Source: Kitasatospora sp. MMS16-BH015
GTDB taxonomy: Bacteria > Actinomycetota > Actinomycetes > Streptomycetales > Streptomycetaceae
Assembly: GCF_002943525.1 (NCBI RefSeq)
Contig: NZ_CP025394.1
Coordinates: 124,001 to 188,000, forward strand
DNA: 64,000 nt
Direction: 5' to 3'
Shown: positions 34,629-42,526 of the stretch, one piece after another
Position numbering within the stretch: the first letter of the stretch is position 1
How the letters are laid out: each line of letters begins with the position of its first letter
Translations under genes and position numbers: made by a program
The notes under the pieces: model-generated
The model's database searches: none
What the model was told of the DNA's origin: nothing
The model's input: only the letters and a program-made list of their open reading frames with translations

Positions 34629-36281
34629 ATGGACAGGGACTGCGGCGCAGCAGTGGTGGCCCTCGCGCGCACGGGTGACCAGCAGGCGACGAACGAGCTG
34701 GTCAGGGCCTATCTGCCGCTGGTCTACAACGTCGTCGGCCGGGCCCTCTCCGGGCACCCGGACACCGACGACGTGGTGCAGGAGACCATGCTGCGCGCCG
34801 TGCACGGCCTGCCCGGCCTGCACGACCCGGAGAGCTTCCGCTCCTGGCTGGTGGCGATAGCGATGAACGAGGTGCGCCGCCGTCACCAGGCCCAGCAGGT
34901 CAGCCAGGACCGGGGTGGTGCCCTCGGCGACGGCTACGAGCCGGCCGATCCGGCCGCCGACTTCGTCGGGCTGACCATCATCCGGCTCGGGCTCTCCGGC
35001 CAGCGCCGCGAGGTGGCCGAGGCCACCCGCTGGCTGGACGAGGACGACCGGGAGCTGCTCTCGCTCTGGTGGCTGGAGGCCGCCGGCGAGCTGAGCCGCC
35101 CCGAGCTGGCCGCCGCGATCGAGCTCTCCCCGCAGCACGCCGCCGTCCGGGTGCAGCGGATGAAGACCCAGCTGGAGACCGCCCGGGTGGTCGTCCGGGC
35201 CCTCACCACCGTGCCGCCCTGCCCGCAGCTCACCGAGCTCACGGCCGGCTGGGACCAGCGGCCGAGTGCGCTCTGGCGCAAGCGGATCGCCCGCCACGCC
35301 CGCGACTGCGCGCACTGCGCCCGCCACTGGAACGGCCTGGTGCCCGCCGAGGGCCTGCTGGCCGGCCTGACCCTGGTGCCGCTGCCCCGCGCCGAGGGCC
35401 TCCCGACGCACCTCGCCCCGACCCACCACGCCCAGCCCGCCCCGGCCGGCCACTCCACCGCCGCCGGCTCCGGTCACGGCGCTGCCCCCGCCGCCGGCGC
35501 GCCCTCCCGCCACCGGGCGCCGGGAGGCCGGCGCCGCCGACCGGCTGCGGCGGCCCGGCGCCCGGTGGTCGTGGCGGCGGTCGGCACGGCCGTGCTCAGC
35601 CTGGCCGTCGGCGGTTTCGTGATGGCCGAGCCGGAGCACTCGGGCAGCCAGCCGGTCCGCACCGACTCGGTGGCCGACGTGCCCGCGCCCGTCGTGGTCG
35701 CGGTCACCTCCAGCACGCCCGCCACGCCCTCGGCCACGCCGAGCAACCCGGCCCCCGCGAGCAGCACCCCCGCCTCGCCCTCCCCCTCGGCCAGCCCGAG
35801 CCCCACGCCGACCCCGACGCCCACCCCCACTCCCACTCCCACCCAGACCCGCACGGCCCGGCCCACCCCGAGCGCACCGCCCTCGCCGAAGTCCGCCCCG
35901 GCGGGCGACGTGCAGGAGGTGATCGACCTGGTCAACGCCCAGCGCTCCAAGGCCGGCTGCGGCCCGGTGAAGTCCAACGCGCTGCTCCAGCGCGCGGCCC
36001 AGGGCCACTCCGACGACATGGCCGCCCGGAACTTCTTCGACCACACCAACCCGGACGGCCAGGGCCCGCAGGCCCGGATCGACGCGGTCGGCTACAAGTG
36101 GAGCACCTGGGGCGAGAACATCGCGATGGGCCAGGCCGACCCGGCCTCGGTGATGGACAGCTGGATGAACAGCCCGGGCCACCGCGCCAACATCCTCAAC
36201 TGCTCCTTCACCGACCTCGGCGTCGGCATCCACTACGGCTCCGGCGGCCCCTGGTGGACCCAGGACTTCGGCGCCCCCTGA
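34629..36281 (+). CDS. ECF-like sigma factor fused to zinc anti-sigma motif, membrane helix and extracellular CAP (SCP/PR-1) domain
   Basis: This 550-residue protein has four parts. Residues ~15-85 are sigma region 2 (AYLPLVYNVVGRAL ... DTDDVVQETMLRAVHGL). Residues ~130-190 are region 4 (LDEDDRELLSLWWLEAAGELSR ... LSPQHAAVRVQRMKTQL). Residues ~198-235 contain a zinc-binding anti-sigma motif Hx3Cx2C (His223, Cys227, Cys230) with an upstream Cys198. One membrane helix lies at ~312-332. A Pro/Ser/Thr-rich linker (~350-425, with a PT tandem run) leads to a CAP domain at ~428-550 with FFDHTNPDG, WGENIAMG and SPGHRANIL. This predicts a sigma factor tethered to the membrane with its own anti-sigma element and an outside domain. 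ATG 34629 has GGAGAAGG 8 nt upstream; GTG 34620 is too close to it. Confidence 0.9.
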   Translation: MDRDCGAAVVALARTGDQQATNELVRAYLPLVYNVVGRALSGHPDTDDVVQETMLRAVHGLPGLHDPESFRSWLVAIAMNEVRRRHQAQQVSQDRGGALGDGYEPADPAADFVGLTIIRLGLSGQRREVAEATRWLDEDDRELLSLWWLEAAGELSRPELAAAIELSPQHAAVRVQRMKTQLETARVVVRALTTVPPCPQLTELTAGWDQRPSALWRKRIARHARDCAHCARHWNGLVPAEGLLAGLTLVPLPRAEGLPTHLAPTHHAQPAPAGHSTAAGSGHGAAPAAGAPSRHRAPGGRRRRPAAAARRPVVVAAVGTAVLSLAVGGFVMAEPEHSGSQPVRTDSVADVPAPVVVAVTSSTPATPSATPSNPAPASSTPASPSPSASPSPTPTPTPTPTPTPTQTRTARPTPSAPPSPKSAPAGDVQEVIDLVNAQRSKAGCGPVKSNALLQRAAQGHSDDMAARNFFDHTNPDGQGPQARIDAVGYKWSTWGENIAMGQADPASVMDSWMNSPGHRANILNCSFTDLGVGIHYGSGGPWWTQDFGAP

Positions 36282-36293
36282 GCCCATCGGGGT

Positions 36294-38321
36294 TCACCCG
36301 GCGGGCAGCGCGTACAGCTCGGCGCCGTACCCGGCGAACACCCGCTCGCCGTCGGTCTCCAACCGCCACTGCGCCCCGCTCGCCGGGGCCGCCGCGAAGG
36401 TCCAGCGAGTGCGTCGGCGCCGCAGGTCCACGGCGTAGAGGTGGGCGTTCCAGCCCGGCAGGAAGAGGGTGTCCGCCGCGACCACCGGCGGCTCGCCGGT
36501 CGGCGCCCCGGGCAGCGGGCAGCTCCACACCGCCCGGCCGCTCCCCGCGTCCAGCGCCGTCAGCACCGGGCGGCCCGGGCTGGTGAGCAGCAGCTGCCCG
36601 TACCGGGCGACCGGGGTGTACGGGCCGGGTTCGCCGCCCGCGGTCTGCCAGCCGGGGGCGCCGTCCTCGGCCCGGCGGGCCTGCAGGCGGCTCTCGCCGA
36701 GCGGGAGGTAGAGCGCGTCGGGGTCGGCCACCAGCCAGTCGATCCGGGCGTTCTGGGTGTAGAGCCCGGGCCAGCGGGGGCGGCCGTCGCGCGGGTCCAC
36801 GGCGGTCAGGAAGCCCTGGGTGTCGCCGAACAGCAGCGCGCCGTCCAGCGTGCTGCCGAGGTAGGTCGAGGGCTGGTCGGGGCGCGGCTCGGGGCGGCGC
36901 CAGAGCACCTCGCCGGTGGCGACGGAGACGGCGTACCAGCCGGTGCCGGGCGGCCCGGCCAGGTGGACGGCGCGGTCGTCGGCGGCCAGCAGCCGGTCGG
37001 GCGGTGCCGGGGCGGTCCACTCCCGGAGCACCCGGCCGGTGTCGGTGGCGTGGGCCCGGAAGCCGGTGGGGGTGAGCAGGTAGGCCGTCCGGTAGTGCAC
37101 CACCGGCCCGGCGGCCGGCCCGGGGTGGCTCCAGGTCTCGGTGCCCGCGACGGCGTCCACCGCCGTGACGCCCGCGCCGTCGGCGCAGATCACCTGCCGG
37201 TCGACCAAGGCGTACGCGGCGGCCAGGTGGCCGGAGGTGGCGTGCTGCTGCCAGCGCGCCGGCGGGGGCGGCCCGCCGTACCCCTGGTCGGCCGGCTCGG
37301 CCCCCGGCGCCCGGCCGATCCCCCGGCCCAGCACCGCCGCGCCGCCGGCGGCCAGCGCGCCCGCACCGAGCGCGAGCAGGGTGCGGCGCGGCAGCCTTCG
37401 GCGCGGCGGGGCGCCCTCGCGCAGCGGGCGGTCCAGCTCCACCACCCGGGCCGCGTGCCGGGCCAGCCGGTCGGCGACCGGGCCGGGCAGCCAGGCGCCG
37501 GCCAGCGCGGCGGCGGCGCCCTCGGGGTGCAGCCGCGCGGCCAGCTCGGCGGCGGTGGGCCGCCGCTCGGGCGCGCGGGCGAAGGCCGGGCGGAGCAGCT
37601 CGGCGAGTTCACCCGGCAGCTCGTCCAGCGCGGCGCGGGCGGCGGCGGTGCGGCGCAGCACGGCGACCGTGCCCTGCTCGTCGGCGAACGGGCTGCGGCC
37701 GGTGGCGGCGTGGGCCAGCAGGGCGGCCAGGGAGAAGACATCCCCGGGCGGGCCGAGCGGGCGGCCGGCGGCCTGCTCGGGGCTGAGGAAGCCGGGGGTG
37801 CCGAGCACCGTGCCGGCCTGGGTGAGCGGGGCCGCACCCGCGGCGGTGCGGGCGATGCCGAAGTCGATCACCCGGGGGCCGTCGGCGGCGAGCAGCACGT
37901 TGCCGGGCTTGAGGTCGCGGTGCAGCAGGCCCGCCCGGTGGATCGCGGCCAGCCCTTCGGCCAGGCCCGCGCCGAGCGCGCGCACGCTCTCGACCGGGAG
38001 CGGCCCGTGCTCGGCGATCACCTCGGCCAGCGAGGGCCCGGGCACGTAGCCGGTGGCCAGCCAGGGCAGCCGGGCCTCCGGTTCGGCGGCCACCAGGGCG
38101 ACCACGTACGGGCTGCGCACCGCGCCCACGGCGGCGGCCTCGCCGCGGAACCGCTCGCGCAGCTCCTCGTCCGGCTGCCGCACCACCTTGACCGCGACCC
38201 GCCGCCCGTCGGCCGCCCGCCCGAGGTAGACCTGCCCCATCCCACCGGCCCCGAGCCGGGCCAGCAGCCGGTAGGGCCCGATCCGCTCCGGGTCCGCCGG
38301 TCCGAGTGCCTCCAGTGCCAC
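36294..38321 (-). CDS. Membrane Ser/Thr protein kinase with PQQ-like beta-propeller sensor domain
   Basis: This 675-residue protein has a kinase domain at residues 15-275: GAGGMGQVY (24-32), Lys45 in VAVKVV, HRDLKPGN (134-141), DFG (153-155) and GTPGFLSPEQ (174-183). A hydrophobic segment (~316-335) crosses the membrane. The C-terminal ~320 residues carry repeated PQQ/quinoprotein-type blades, for example GVTAVDAVAGTETWSHPG, FLTAVDPRDGRPRWPG and VLTALDAGSGRAVWSCPL, presumably as an extracytoplasmic ligand or scaffold domain. This kinase-propeller architecture is recurrent in streptomycetes. It starts at GTG 38321 behind a G-rich site and converges with the sigma-CAP gene (12 bp gap). An operator-like palindrome lies 57 bp upstream. 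Confidence 0.92.
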   Translation of the reverse strand: MALEALGPADPERIGPYRLLARLGAGGMGQVYLGRAADGRRVAVKVVRQPDEELRERFRGEAAAVGAVRSPYVVALVAAEPEARLPWLATGYVPGPSLAEVIAEHGPLPVESVRALGAGLAEGLAAIHRAGLLHRDLKPGNVLLAADGPRVIDFGIARTAAGAAPLTQAGTVLGTPGFLSPEQAAGRPLGPPGDVFSLAALLAHAATGRSPFADEQGTVAVLRRTAAARAALDELPGELAELLRPAFARAPERRPTAAELAARLHPEGAAAALAGAWLPGPVADRLARHAARVVELDRPLREGAPPRRRLPRRTLLALGAGALAAGGAAVLGRGIGRAPGAEPADQGYGGPPPPARWQQHATSGHLAAAYALVDRQVICADGAGVTAVDAVAGTETWSHPGPAAGPVVHYRTAYLLTPTGFRAHATDTGRVLREWTAPAPPDRLLAADDRAVHLAGPPGTGWYAVSVATGEVLWRRPEPRPDQPSTYLGSTLDGALLFGDTQGFLTAVDPRDGRPRWPGLYTQNARIDWLVADPDALYLPLGESRLQARRAEDGAPGWQTAGGEPGPYTPVARYGQLLLTSPGRPVLTALDAGSGRAVWSCPLPGAPTGEPPVVAADTLFLPGWNAHLYAVDLRRRRTRWTFAAAPASGAQWRLETDGERVFAGYGAELYALPAG

Positions 38322-38377
38322 TACCCCGCTCCCCCGTCCCTCGCCGCCTCACCCAGGCTCTTGCCCCGGGACGGGCT

Positions 38378-38403
38378 GTCCCACTACCCCCGGGTAGCGG
38401 GAC
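38378..38403. promoter_or_regulatory. 26 bp near-perfect palindrome upstream of the kinase gene
   Basis: The left arm GTCCCACTACCC (38378-38389) and right arm GGGTAGCGGGAC (38392-38403) are complementary at 11 of 12 positions around a 2 bp centre. At 57 bp from the kinase start it sits where an operator or a leader hairpin would be. Confidence 0.5.
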
Positions 38404-38544
38404 ACCCGGGCCCCTCCGGTCACCCAACTCCCGCTTGACTCCCCGCTGCTGGGGAGGAGACTGGTGATTACACCAGACACAGGAGAGAGCCGCACCGCCG
38501 GATAGGTACGGACGTCAACCGGCCGTTCGAGTGACTCCCTTGTC

Positions 38545-38606
38545 GTGGGCCTGGCTAGGCCCCCGGTAGCCCACTCGCCCCCAGTGGCGCTTCAGCGACG
38601 GCTGAG
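38545..38606 (+). ncRNA. Candidate structured RNA with C-rich hairpin loops (6C-RNA-like)
   Basis: The gap 38322-38673 is gene-free but structured. On the + strand, hairpin 1 is GGCTA / TAGCC (38553-38571) with a loop containing CCCCC. Hairpin 2 is CCACT / AGTGG (38571-38587) with loop CGCCCCC. Hairpin 3 is TTCAGC / GCTGAG (38591-38606). An alternative stem, GTGGGC (38545-38550) with GCCCAC (38569-38574), would exclude hairpin 2. Actinobacterial 6C RNAs have two adjacent hairpins with loops of six or more C; here there are five, so it is 6C-like at best. A further hairpin, CTGGTG-ATTA-CACCAG, is at 38461-38476. Confidence 0.3.
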
Positions 38607-38631
38607 CCCCGGAGAGAGCGATGAGGACGGA

Positions 38632-38663
38632 CTGCCGGGAGCTGTCATGTCTGCCCCCGGCAG
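38632..38663 (-). terminator. Hairpin downstream of the DUF1876 gene
   Basis: CTGCCGGG (38632-38639) pairs with CCCGGCAG (38656-38663) across a 16-nt loop, beginning 11 bp after the DUF1876 stop. It could equally end a + strand transcript of the structured region. Confidence 0.5.
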
Positions 38664-38673
38664 CCTTCGCTGA

Positions 38674-38937
38674 TCAGAAGATCAGGTAGGCGGGGCGGTG
38701 CCCCTCGTCCGCCAGTTCACCGTCCGCCTGGGCCCGCAGCCGCGAGGCCAGCGCGTCCAGCGCCCGCGAGGCCGCCACCTCCTCGCCGATCCTGGCCAGC
38801 GGCCGGTCGGCGGCGCTGCGCTCGGCCTCGCCGTGGCCGCTCAGGCCCGGCGCGCGGGCTCCGGTCAGCGTCGCCTCGCAGACGGTGTGCACGCCGTCCT
38901 CGCGGAAACTCAGGTGTACGTCCCATTCGTTCTGCAT
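38674..38937 (-). CDS. DUF1876 domain protein
   Basis: This 87-residue small basic/acidic alpha-beta protein has the order WDVHLSFREDGVHTVCEATL, LSGHGEAERSAADRPLARIGEEVAASRALDALASRL. The G-H-G-x-A-x-R-x-x-ADRPV-x-IGDE(L/V)AA-ARAL pattern is diagnostic of DUF1876, a double-stranded-RNA-binding-like fold found across actinobacteria. A strong GGAGG precedes ATG 38937. The function is not established. Confidence 0.88.
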   Translation of the reverse strand: MQNEWDVHLSFREDGVHTVCEATLTGARAPGLSGHGEAERSAADRPLARIGEEVAASRALDALASRLRAQADGELADEGHRPAYLIF

Positions 38938-39119
38938 CTCGCACCTCCGGGTGCCCGGGCTCCCCCACCATCCAGCCTGCGCCCGCCCGGGCCCTCCGGC
39001 AAGGCTCAGCTGATGGGGTGAAAGCCGCCCCGCTCCCGCGCGTCCCGCCCCACCCCCGTACCCCGGCCGCGCGACCGTGGCAGCTGACCCGCCCTGCCCT
39101 CCGTCGACGGGACTCCCCG

Positions 39120-41279
39120 GTGCGCCGCCTGCTCGTCCTCACCGCGCTGCTCGCCCAACTGGCCCTCGCCACTCCCGCCCTGGCCGCCCCGGGCGGCCTC
39201 GACCCGACGCCCGCCCGGGAGGCCGTCCGGCGGCTGCTGCCCGGCCACGCCGACCAGGTGATCCTGCGCACGGCCGCCCCCGGGCCGGACGGCGACTGGT
39301 TCGAGCTCTCGGGCGAGGACGGCCGGATCCGGCTGAGCGGCACCAGCCCGGCCGTGCTGCTCACCGGCCTCGGCTGGTACCTGCACCACGTGGCCCACGC
39401 CGACCTCGGTCTGCCCGGCGAGAGCACCGAGGCCCTGCCCGCCGTGCTGCCCGCGCCGCCGGCCCCGGCGCACCGCTCGGCCTCCGTCGCCCACCGCTTC
39501 GCACTCAACGACACCGACGCCGGGTACTCGGGCGCGTACCGGGACTGGGCCGCGCTCGAACACGAGGTGGACCTGCTCGCCCTGCACGGCGTCAACGAGG
39601 TCTACGTCCAGCTCGGTGCCGAACTCCCCTACTACCGCGCCCTCCAGGAGTTCGGCTACCAGCCGGCCGAGCTGCGCACCTGGCTGCCCGCCCCCGCCCA
39701 CCAGCCCTGGTGGCTGCTGCAGAACATGTCCGGCTTCGGCGGCCCGGTCTCCGATCAACTCATCACCGCACGGGCTGAGTTGGGAGCCCGACTGGTGCAG
39801 CGGATCCGCGAGCTCGGGATGACTCCGGTGCTGCCCGGCTACTACGGCACCGTGCCGCCCGGCTTCGCCGACCGCAACCCGGGCGCCCGGGTGCTCCCGC
39901 AGGGCACCTGGTGCGGCTTCGACCGCCCGGACTGGCTCGACCCCTCGGGCCCGGTCTTCGCCGACCTGGCCGCCGCCTATTACCGCTACCAGCAGGAGGA
40001 GTTCGGCCCGGGCACCCGCTACAAGATGGACCTGCTGCACGAGGGCGGCCGGGCCACCGGGGTGGAGGTGGGCGCCGCCGCCCGGGGCGTGCTCGCCGCC
40101 CTGCGGGCCGCCCATCCGGAGGCCGTCTGGGTGCTGCTCGGCTGGGAGCAGAACCCGGACCCGGCGGTGCTGGACGCCGTGGACCACCGGGCGCTCTTCG
40201 TGCTCGACGGCCTGGCCGACCGCTACGACGGTCTCGACCGCGAGCGCGACTGGCACGGTGTCCCGTACGCCTTCGGCACCATCCACGACTTCGGCGGCCA
40301 CACCGCCCTCGGCGCCAACACCGCCGTCTGGGCCGACCGCTTCCGCCCCGGCGGCGCGCTCGACGGCCTCGCCTACCTGCCCGAGGCCACCGGCACCGAC
40401 CCGGCCGCCTTCGCCCTCTTCACCGAACTCGCCTGGGCGCCAGCGCCCGTGGACCTCCCCGGCTGGTACGCGGAGTACGCCGCCGCCCGCTACGGCGGCA
40501 GCGACCCGCACGCGGCCGCCGCCTGGGACTGGCTGCGCCGAGGCCCGTACCAGCTGCCCTCCGGCCGCTGGAGCGAGCCGCAGGACGGCCTCTTCACCGC
40601 CCGCCCGAGCCTGACCGCCACCAACTCGGCCACCTGGAGCCCGCCTTCGCTCCGCTACGACCCGGCGACCGTCCGCTCGGCCCTCGCCGAGCTGCTCCGC
40701 GTCGACCCCGCCCGCCGCACCACCGAGGCCTACCGGCACGACCTGGTCGACCTGGCCCGCCAGGCGCTCGCCGACCACTCCCGCGCCCTGCTGCCCGCCG
40801 TCCGCACCGCGTACCAGGACGCCGACCTGCCCGCCTTCCACCGGCTCACCACCGACTGGCTGGCCGCCCTCGACCTGCTCGACCGACTCACCGGCACCCG
40901 GGCCGAGTTCATGCTCGGCCCCTGGCTGGCCTCGGCCCGCGCCTGGGGCGCCGACCCGGCCGAGCAGGACCAGCTGGAGTACGACGCCCGCTCGCTGCTC
41001 ACCACCTGGGGCGGCCGGGCGGCGGCCGAGGAGGGCGGCGTGCACGACTACGCGGCCCGCGAGTGGTCCGGCCTGCTCTCCGGCCTCTACGCGCCGCGCT
41101 GGCAGCGGTACTTCGCCACCCTGGAGACCGCGCTGACCACCGGCCGCCCGCCCGAGCCGGTGGACTGGTTCGCCGTCGACGACGCCTGGGCCCACGCCCA
41201 CGCCCCCTACCCGACCACCCCCACCGGCGACGCGTACCAACTCGCCACCGAGGTCTCGGAGTTGCTGCCACCCGACTGA
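39120..41279 (+). CDS. Secreted alpha-N-acetylglucosaminidase, GH89 (NAGLU family)
   Basis: This 719-residue protein has a signal peptide VRRLLVLTALLAQLALATPALA. The mature order is that of GH89: an N-terminal small domain (ARE-AVRRLLPGHADQV), then a TIM barrel with RFALNDTDAGYSGAYRDW, LLALHGVNEVYVQLG, WWLLQNMSGFGGPV and YKMDLLHEGG. The last holds the proposed acid/base Glu, where NAGLU has DPFNE. The segment LPEATGTDPAAF aligns with the nucleophile Glu region of the family. The C-terminal helical domain is present. The enzyme removes terminal alpha-linked GlcNAc. GTG 39120 gives a clean signal; an in-frame ATG at 39018 would add 34 Pro/Arg-rich residues. It converges with the SDR gene, 3 bp apart. 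Confidence 0.9.
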   Translation: MRRLLVLTALLAQLALATPALAAPGGLDPTPAREAVRRLLPGHADQVILRTAAPGPDGDWFELSGEDGRIRLSGTSPAVLLTGLGWYLHHVAHADLGLPGESTEALPAVLPAPPAPAHRSASVAHRFALNDTDAGYSGAYRDWAALEHEVDLLALHGVNEVYVQLGAELPYYRALQEFGYQPAELRTWLPAPAHQPWWLLQNMSGFGGPVSDQLITARAELGARLVQRIRELGMTPVLPGYYGTVPPGFADRNPGARVLPQGTWCGFDRPDWLDPSGPVFADLAAAYYRYQQEEFGPGTRYKMDLLHEGGRATGVEVGAAARGVLAALRAAHPEAVWVLLGWEQNPDPAVLDAVDHRALFVLDGLADRYDGLDRERDWHGVPYAFGTIHDFGGHTALGANTAVWADRFRPGGALDGLAYLPEATGTDPAAFALFTELAWAPAPVDLPGWYAEYAAARYGGSDPHAAAAWDWLRRGPYQLPSGRWSEPQDGLFTARPSLTATNSATWSPPSLRYDPATVRSALAELLRVDPARRTTEAYRHDLVDLARQALADHSRALLPAVRTAYQDADLPAFHRLTTDWLAALDLLDRLTGTRAEFMLGPWLASARAWGADPAEQDQLEYDARSLLTTWGGRAAAEEGGVHDYAAREWSGLLSGLYAPRWQRYFATLETALTTGRPPEPVDWFAVDDAWAHAHAPYPTTPTGDAYQLATEVSELLPPD

Positions 41280-41282
41280 CCC

Positions 41283-41948
41283 TCAGTCGGCCAGGCCCAC
41301 CGTCCGCCCGACCGTCTCCGGCTGCGCCAGCGCGGCGAGCATCGCGTGCGCCACGTCGGCCCGCGAGATCACCCGGCCGTGCCGCAGGTTCCGGTCCAGC
41401 GCACTGCGGTAACCTCCCGTCAGCGCACGGTCGTTGAGCTGCACCGGCCGCACGGCCGTCCAGTCCAGACCGCTCTCCCGCAGCACCTCCTCCATCCGGG
41501 CCACGTCCGCGTAGTGCTCCCGGAGCACCCGCTTGAGCACCGGGTAGACCAGGTGGCTCATGAACGCGCCGTCGCCCGGATCACGCCCGGGCCGTGGCCG
41601 GCCGGGGGTGGGCACGGTGCCCACCGGGGCCGCGCTCACCGCCACGATCCGCCGCACCCCGGCCGCCCGCATCGCCTGGACGATCGCCGTGGTGCCGCGC
41701 CAGGCCACCCCGGCCTCGGCCTTGGAGACCGGGCCGAGGCCCGAGAGCACCGCGTCCGCCCCGGCCACGGCCGCCCGGAGCTCGGCCGGGCCGGCCGTGG
41801 CGAGGTCGGCGGCCACCACCGCGGCCGTGGTCGGCCCCAGCTTCGCCGGGTCGCGCACCACGGCCGTCACCTCGTGACCCGCCGCCAGCGCCTGGTCGAG
41901 CAGTTGCCGCCCCACCCCGCCGCTGGCGGCGAACACCGTGAGCTTCAC
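41283..41948 (-). CDS. NAD(P)-binding SDR, NmrA-like
   Basis: This 221-residue protein starts KLTVFAASGGVGRQLLDQALAAGHEVTAVVRDPAKL, the Rossmann GxxGxxG segment of atypical SDR/NmrA-like proteins. A DAVLSGLGP strand, RIVAVSA and a LDWTAVRPVQL segment follow. Such proteins act as NAD(P)-dependent reductases or redox sensors. GTG 41948 follows the AhpD-like stop by 5 bp; an in-frame GTG at 41957 would overlap that stop (GTGA). The pair is one operon. Confidence 0.87.
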   Translation of the reverse strand: MKLTVFAASGGVGRQLLDQALAAGHEVTAVVRDPAKLGPTTAAVVAADLATAGPAELRAAVAGADAVLSGLGPVSKAEAGVAWRGTTAIVQAMRAAGVRRIVAVSAAPVGTVPTPGRPRPGRDPGDGAFMSHLVYPVLKRVLREHYADVARMEEVLRESGLDWTAVRPVQLNDRALTGGYRSALDRNLRHGRVISRADVAHAMLAALAQPETVGRTVGLAD

Positions 41949-41953
41949 TGTCC

Positions 41954-42406
41954 TCACCAACTCGCGCCGGAGATCTGCCGGGTGGTCGCGTTCAGCCGGT
42001 TGAACAGGTTGGTCAGCCCGATCATCAGGGTGAGCGCGGCCAGTTGGCGCTCGTCGTAGTGCTCGGCCGCCGCCGCCCAGACCTCGTCCGAGACCCCGCC
42101 GCCGTCGGCCAGCCGGGTCGCCGACTCGGCCAGCGCCAGCGCGGCCCGCTCGGCCGGCGAGAAGTGCGGCGCCTCCCGCCAGGCGGCCACGGTGGCCAGC
42201 TGCTGCTCGCTCACCCCCGCCTTGCGGGCACTGGTCACCCCGCCGTCCACGCAGTAGCTGCACCCGTTGATCTGGCTCGCCCGCAGGTGGACGATCTCCA
42301 TCGTGGTCTCCGGCACCCCGCCGGTCTGCACCGCCTTCACCACGCCCAGCAGCGCCGGCATCGCCTCGGGGATCACCACGGCGGGGTTCGGCATCCGTGC
42401 TTCCAT
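41954..42406 (-). CDS. Carboxymuconolactone decarboxylase / AhpD-family protein
   Basis: This 150-residue all-helical protein has the AhpD redox motif in ASQINGCSYCVDGG (CxxC). The conserved C-terminal helix LAALTLMIGLTNLFNRLNATTR is typical of the alkylhydroperoxidase/CMD family. It probably has peroxide- or disulfide-linked redox activity. AAGGAG precedes ATG 42406; ATG 42394 is an alternative. The gene is co-transcribed with the SDR gene. Confidence 0.92.
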   Translation of the reverse strand: MEARMPNPAVVIPEAMPALLGVVKAVQTGGVPETTMEIVHLRASQINGCSYCVDGGVTSARKAGVSEQQLATVAAWREAPHFSPAERAALALAESATRLADGGGVSDEVWAAAAEHYDERQLAALTLMIGLTNLFNRLNATTRQISGASW

Positions 42407-42526
42407 CGTCCTTGCTCCTTGCTCCGGTCGATCCGCTCCGCGCGGTCCGTCACTGGTATGACGGAACCGCTCGAACGGATGTGACAGCCGGCTGGAGGAA
42501 CTTTCGACGACCGTCTGCGGCAGCGC

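Noticed and set aside
38461..38610. Glycine or c-di-GMP riboswitch upstream of the DUF1876/GH89 genes
   Set aside because: GGAGAG and GGTAGC fragments are present, but the conserved cores of those riboswitches are missing, so only a generic structured-RNA call is made.
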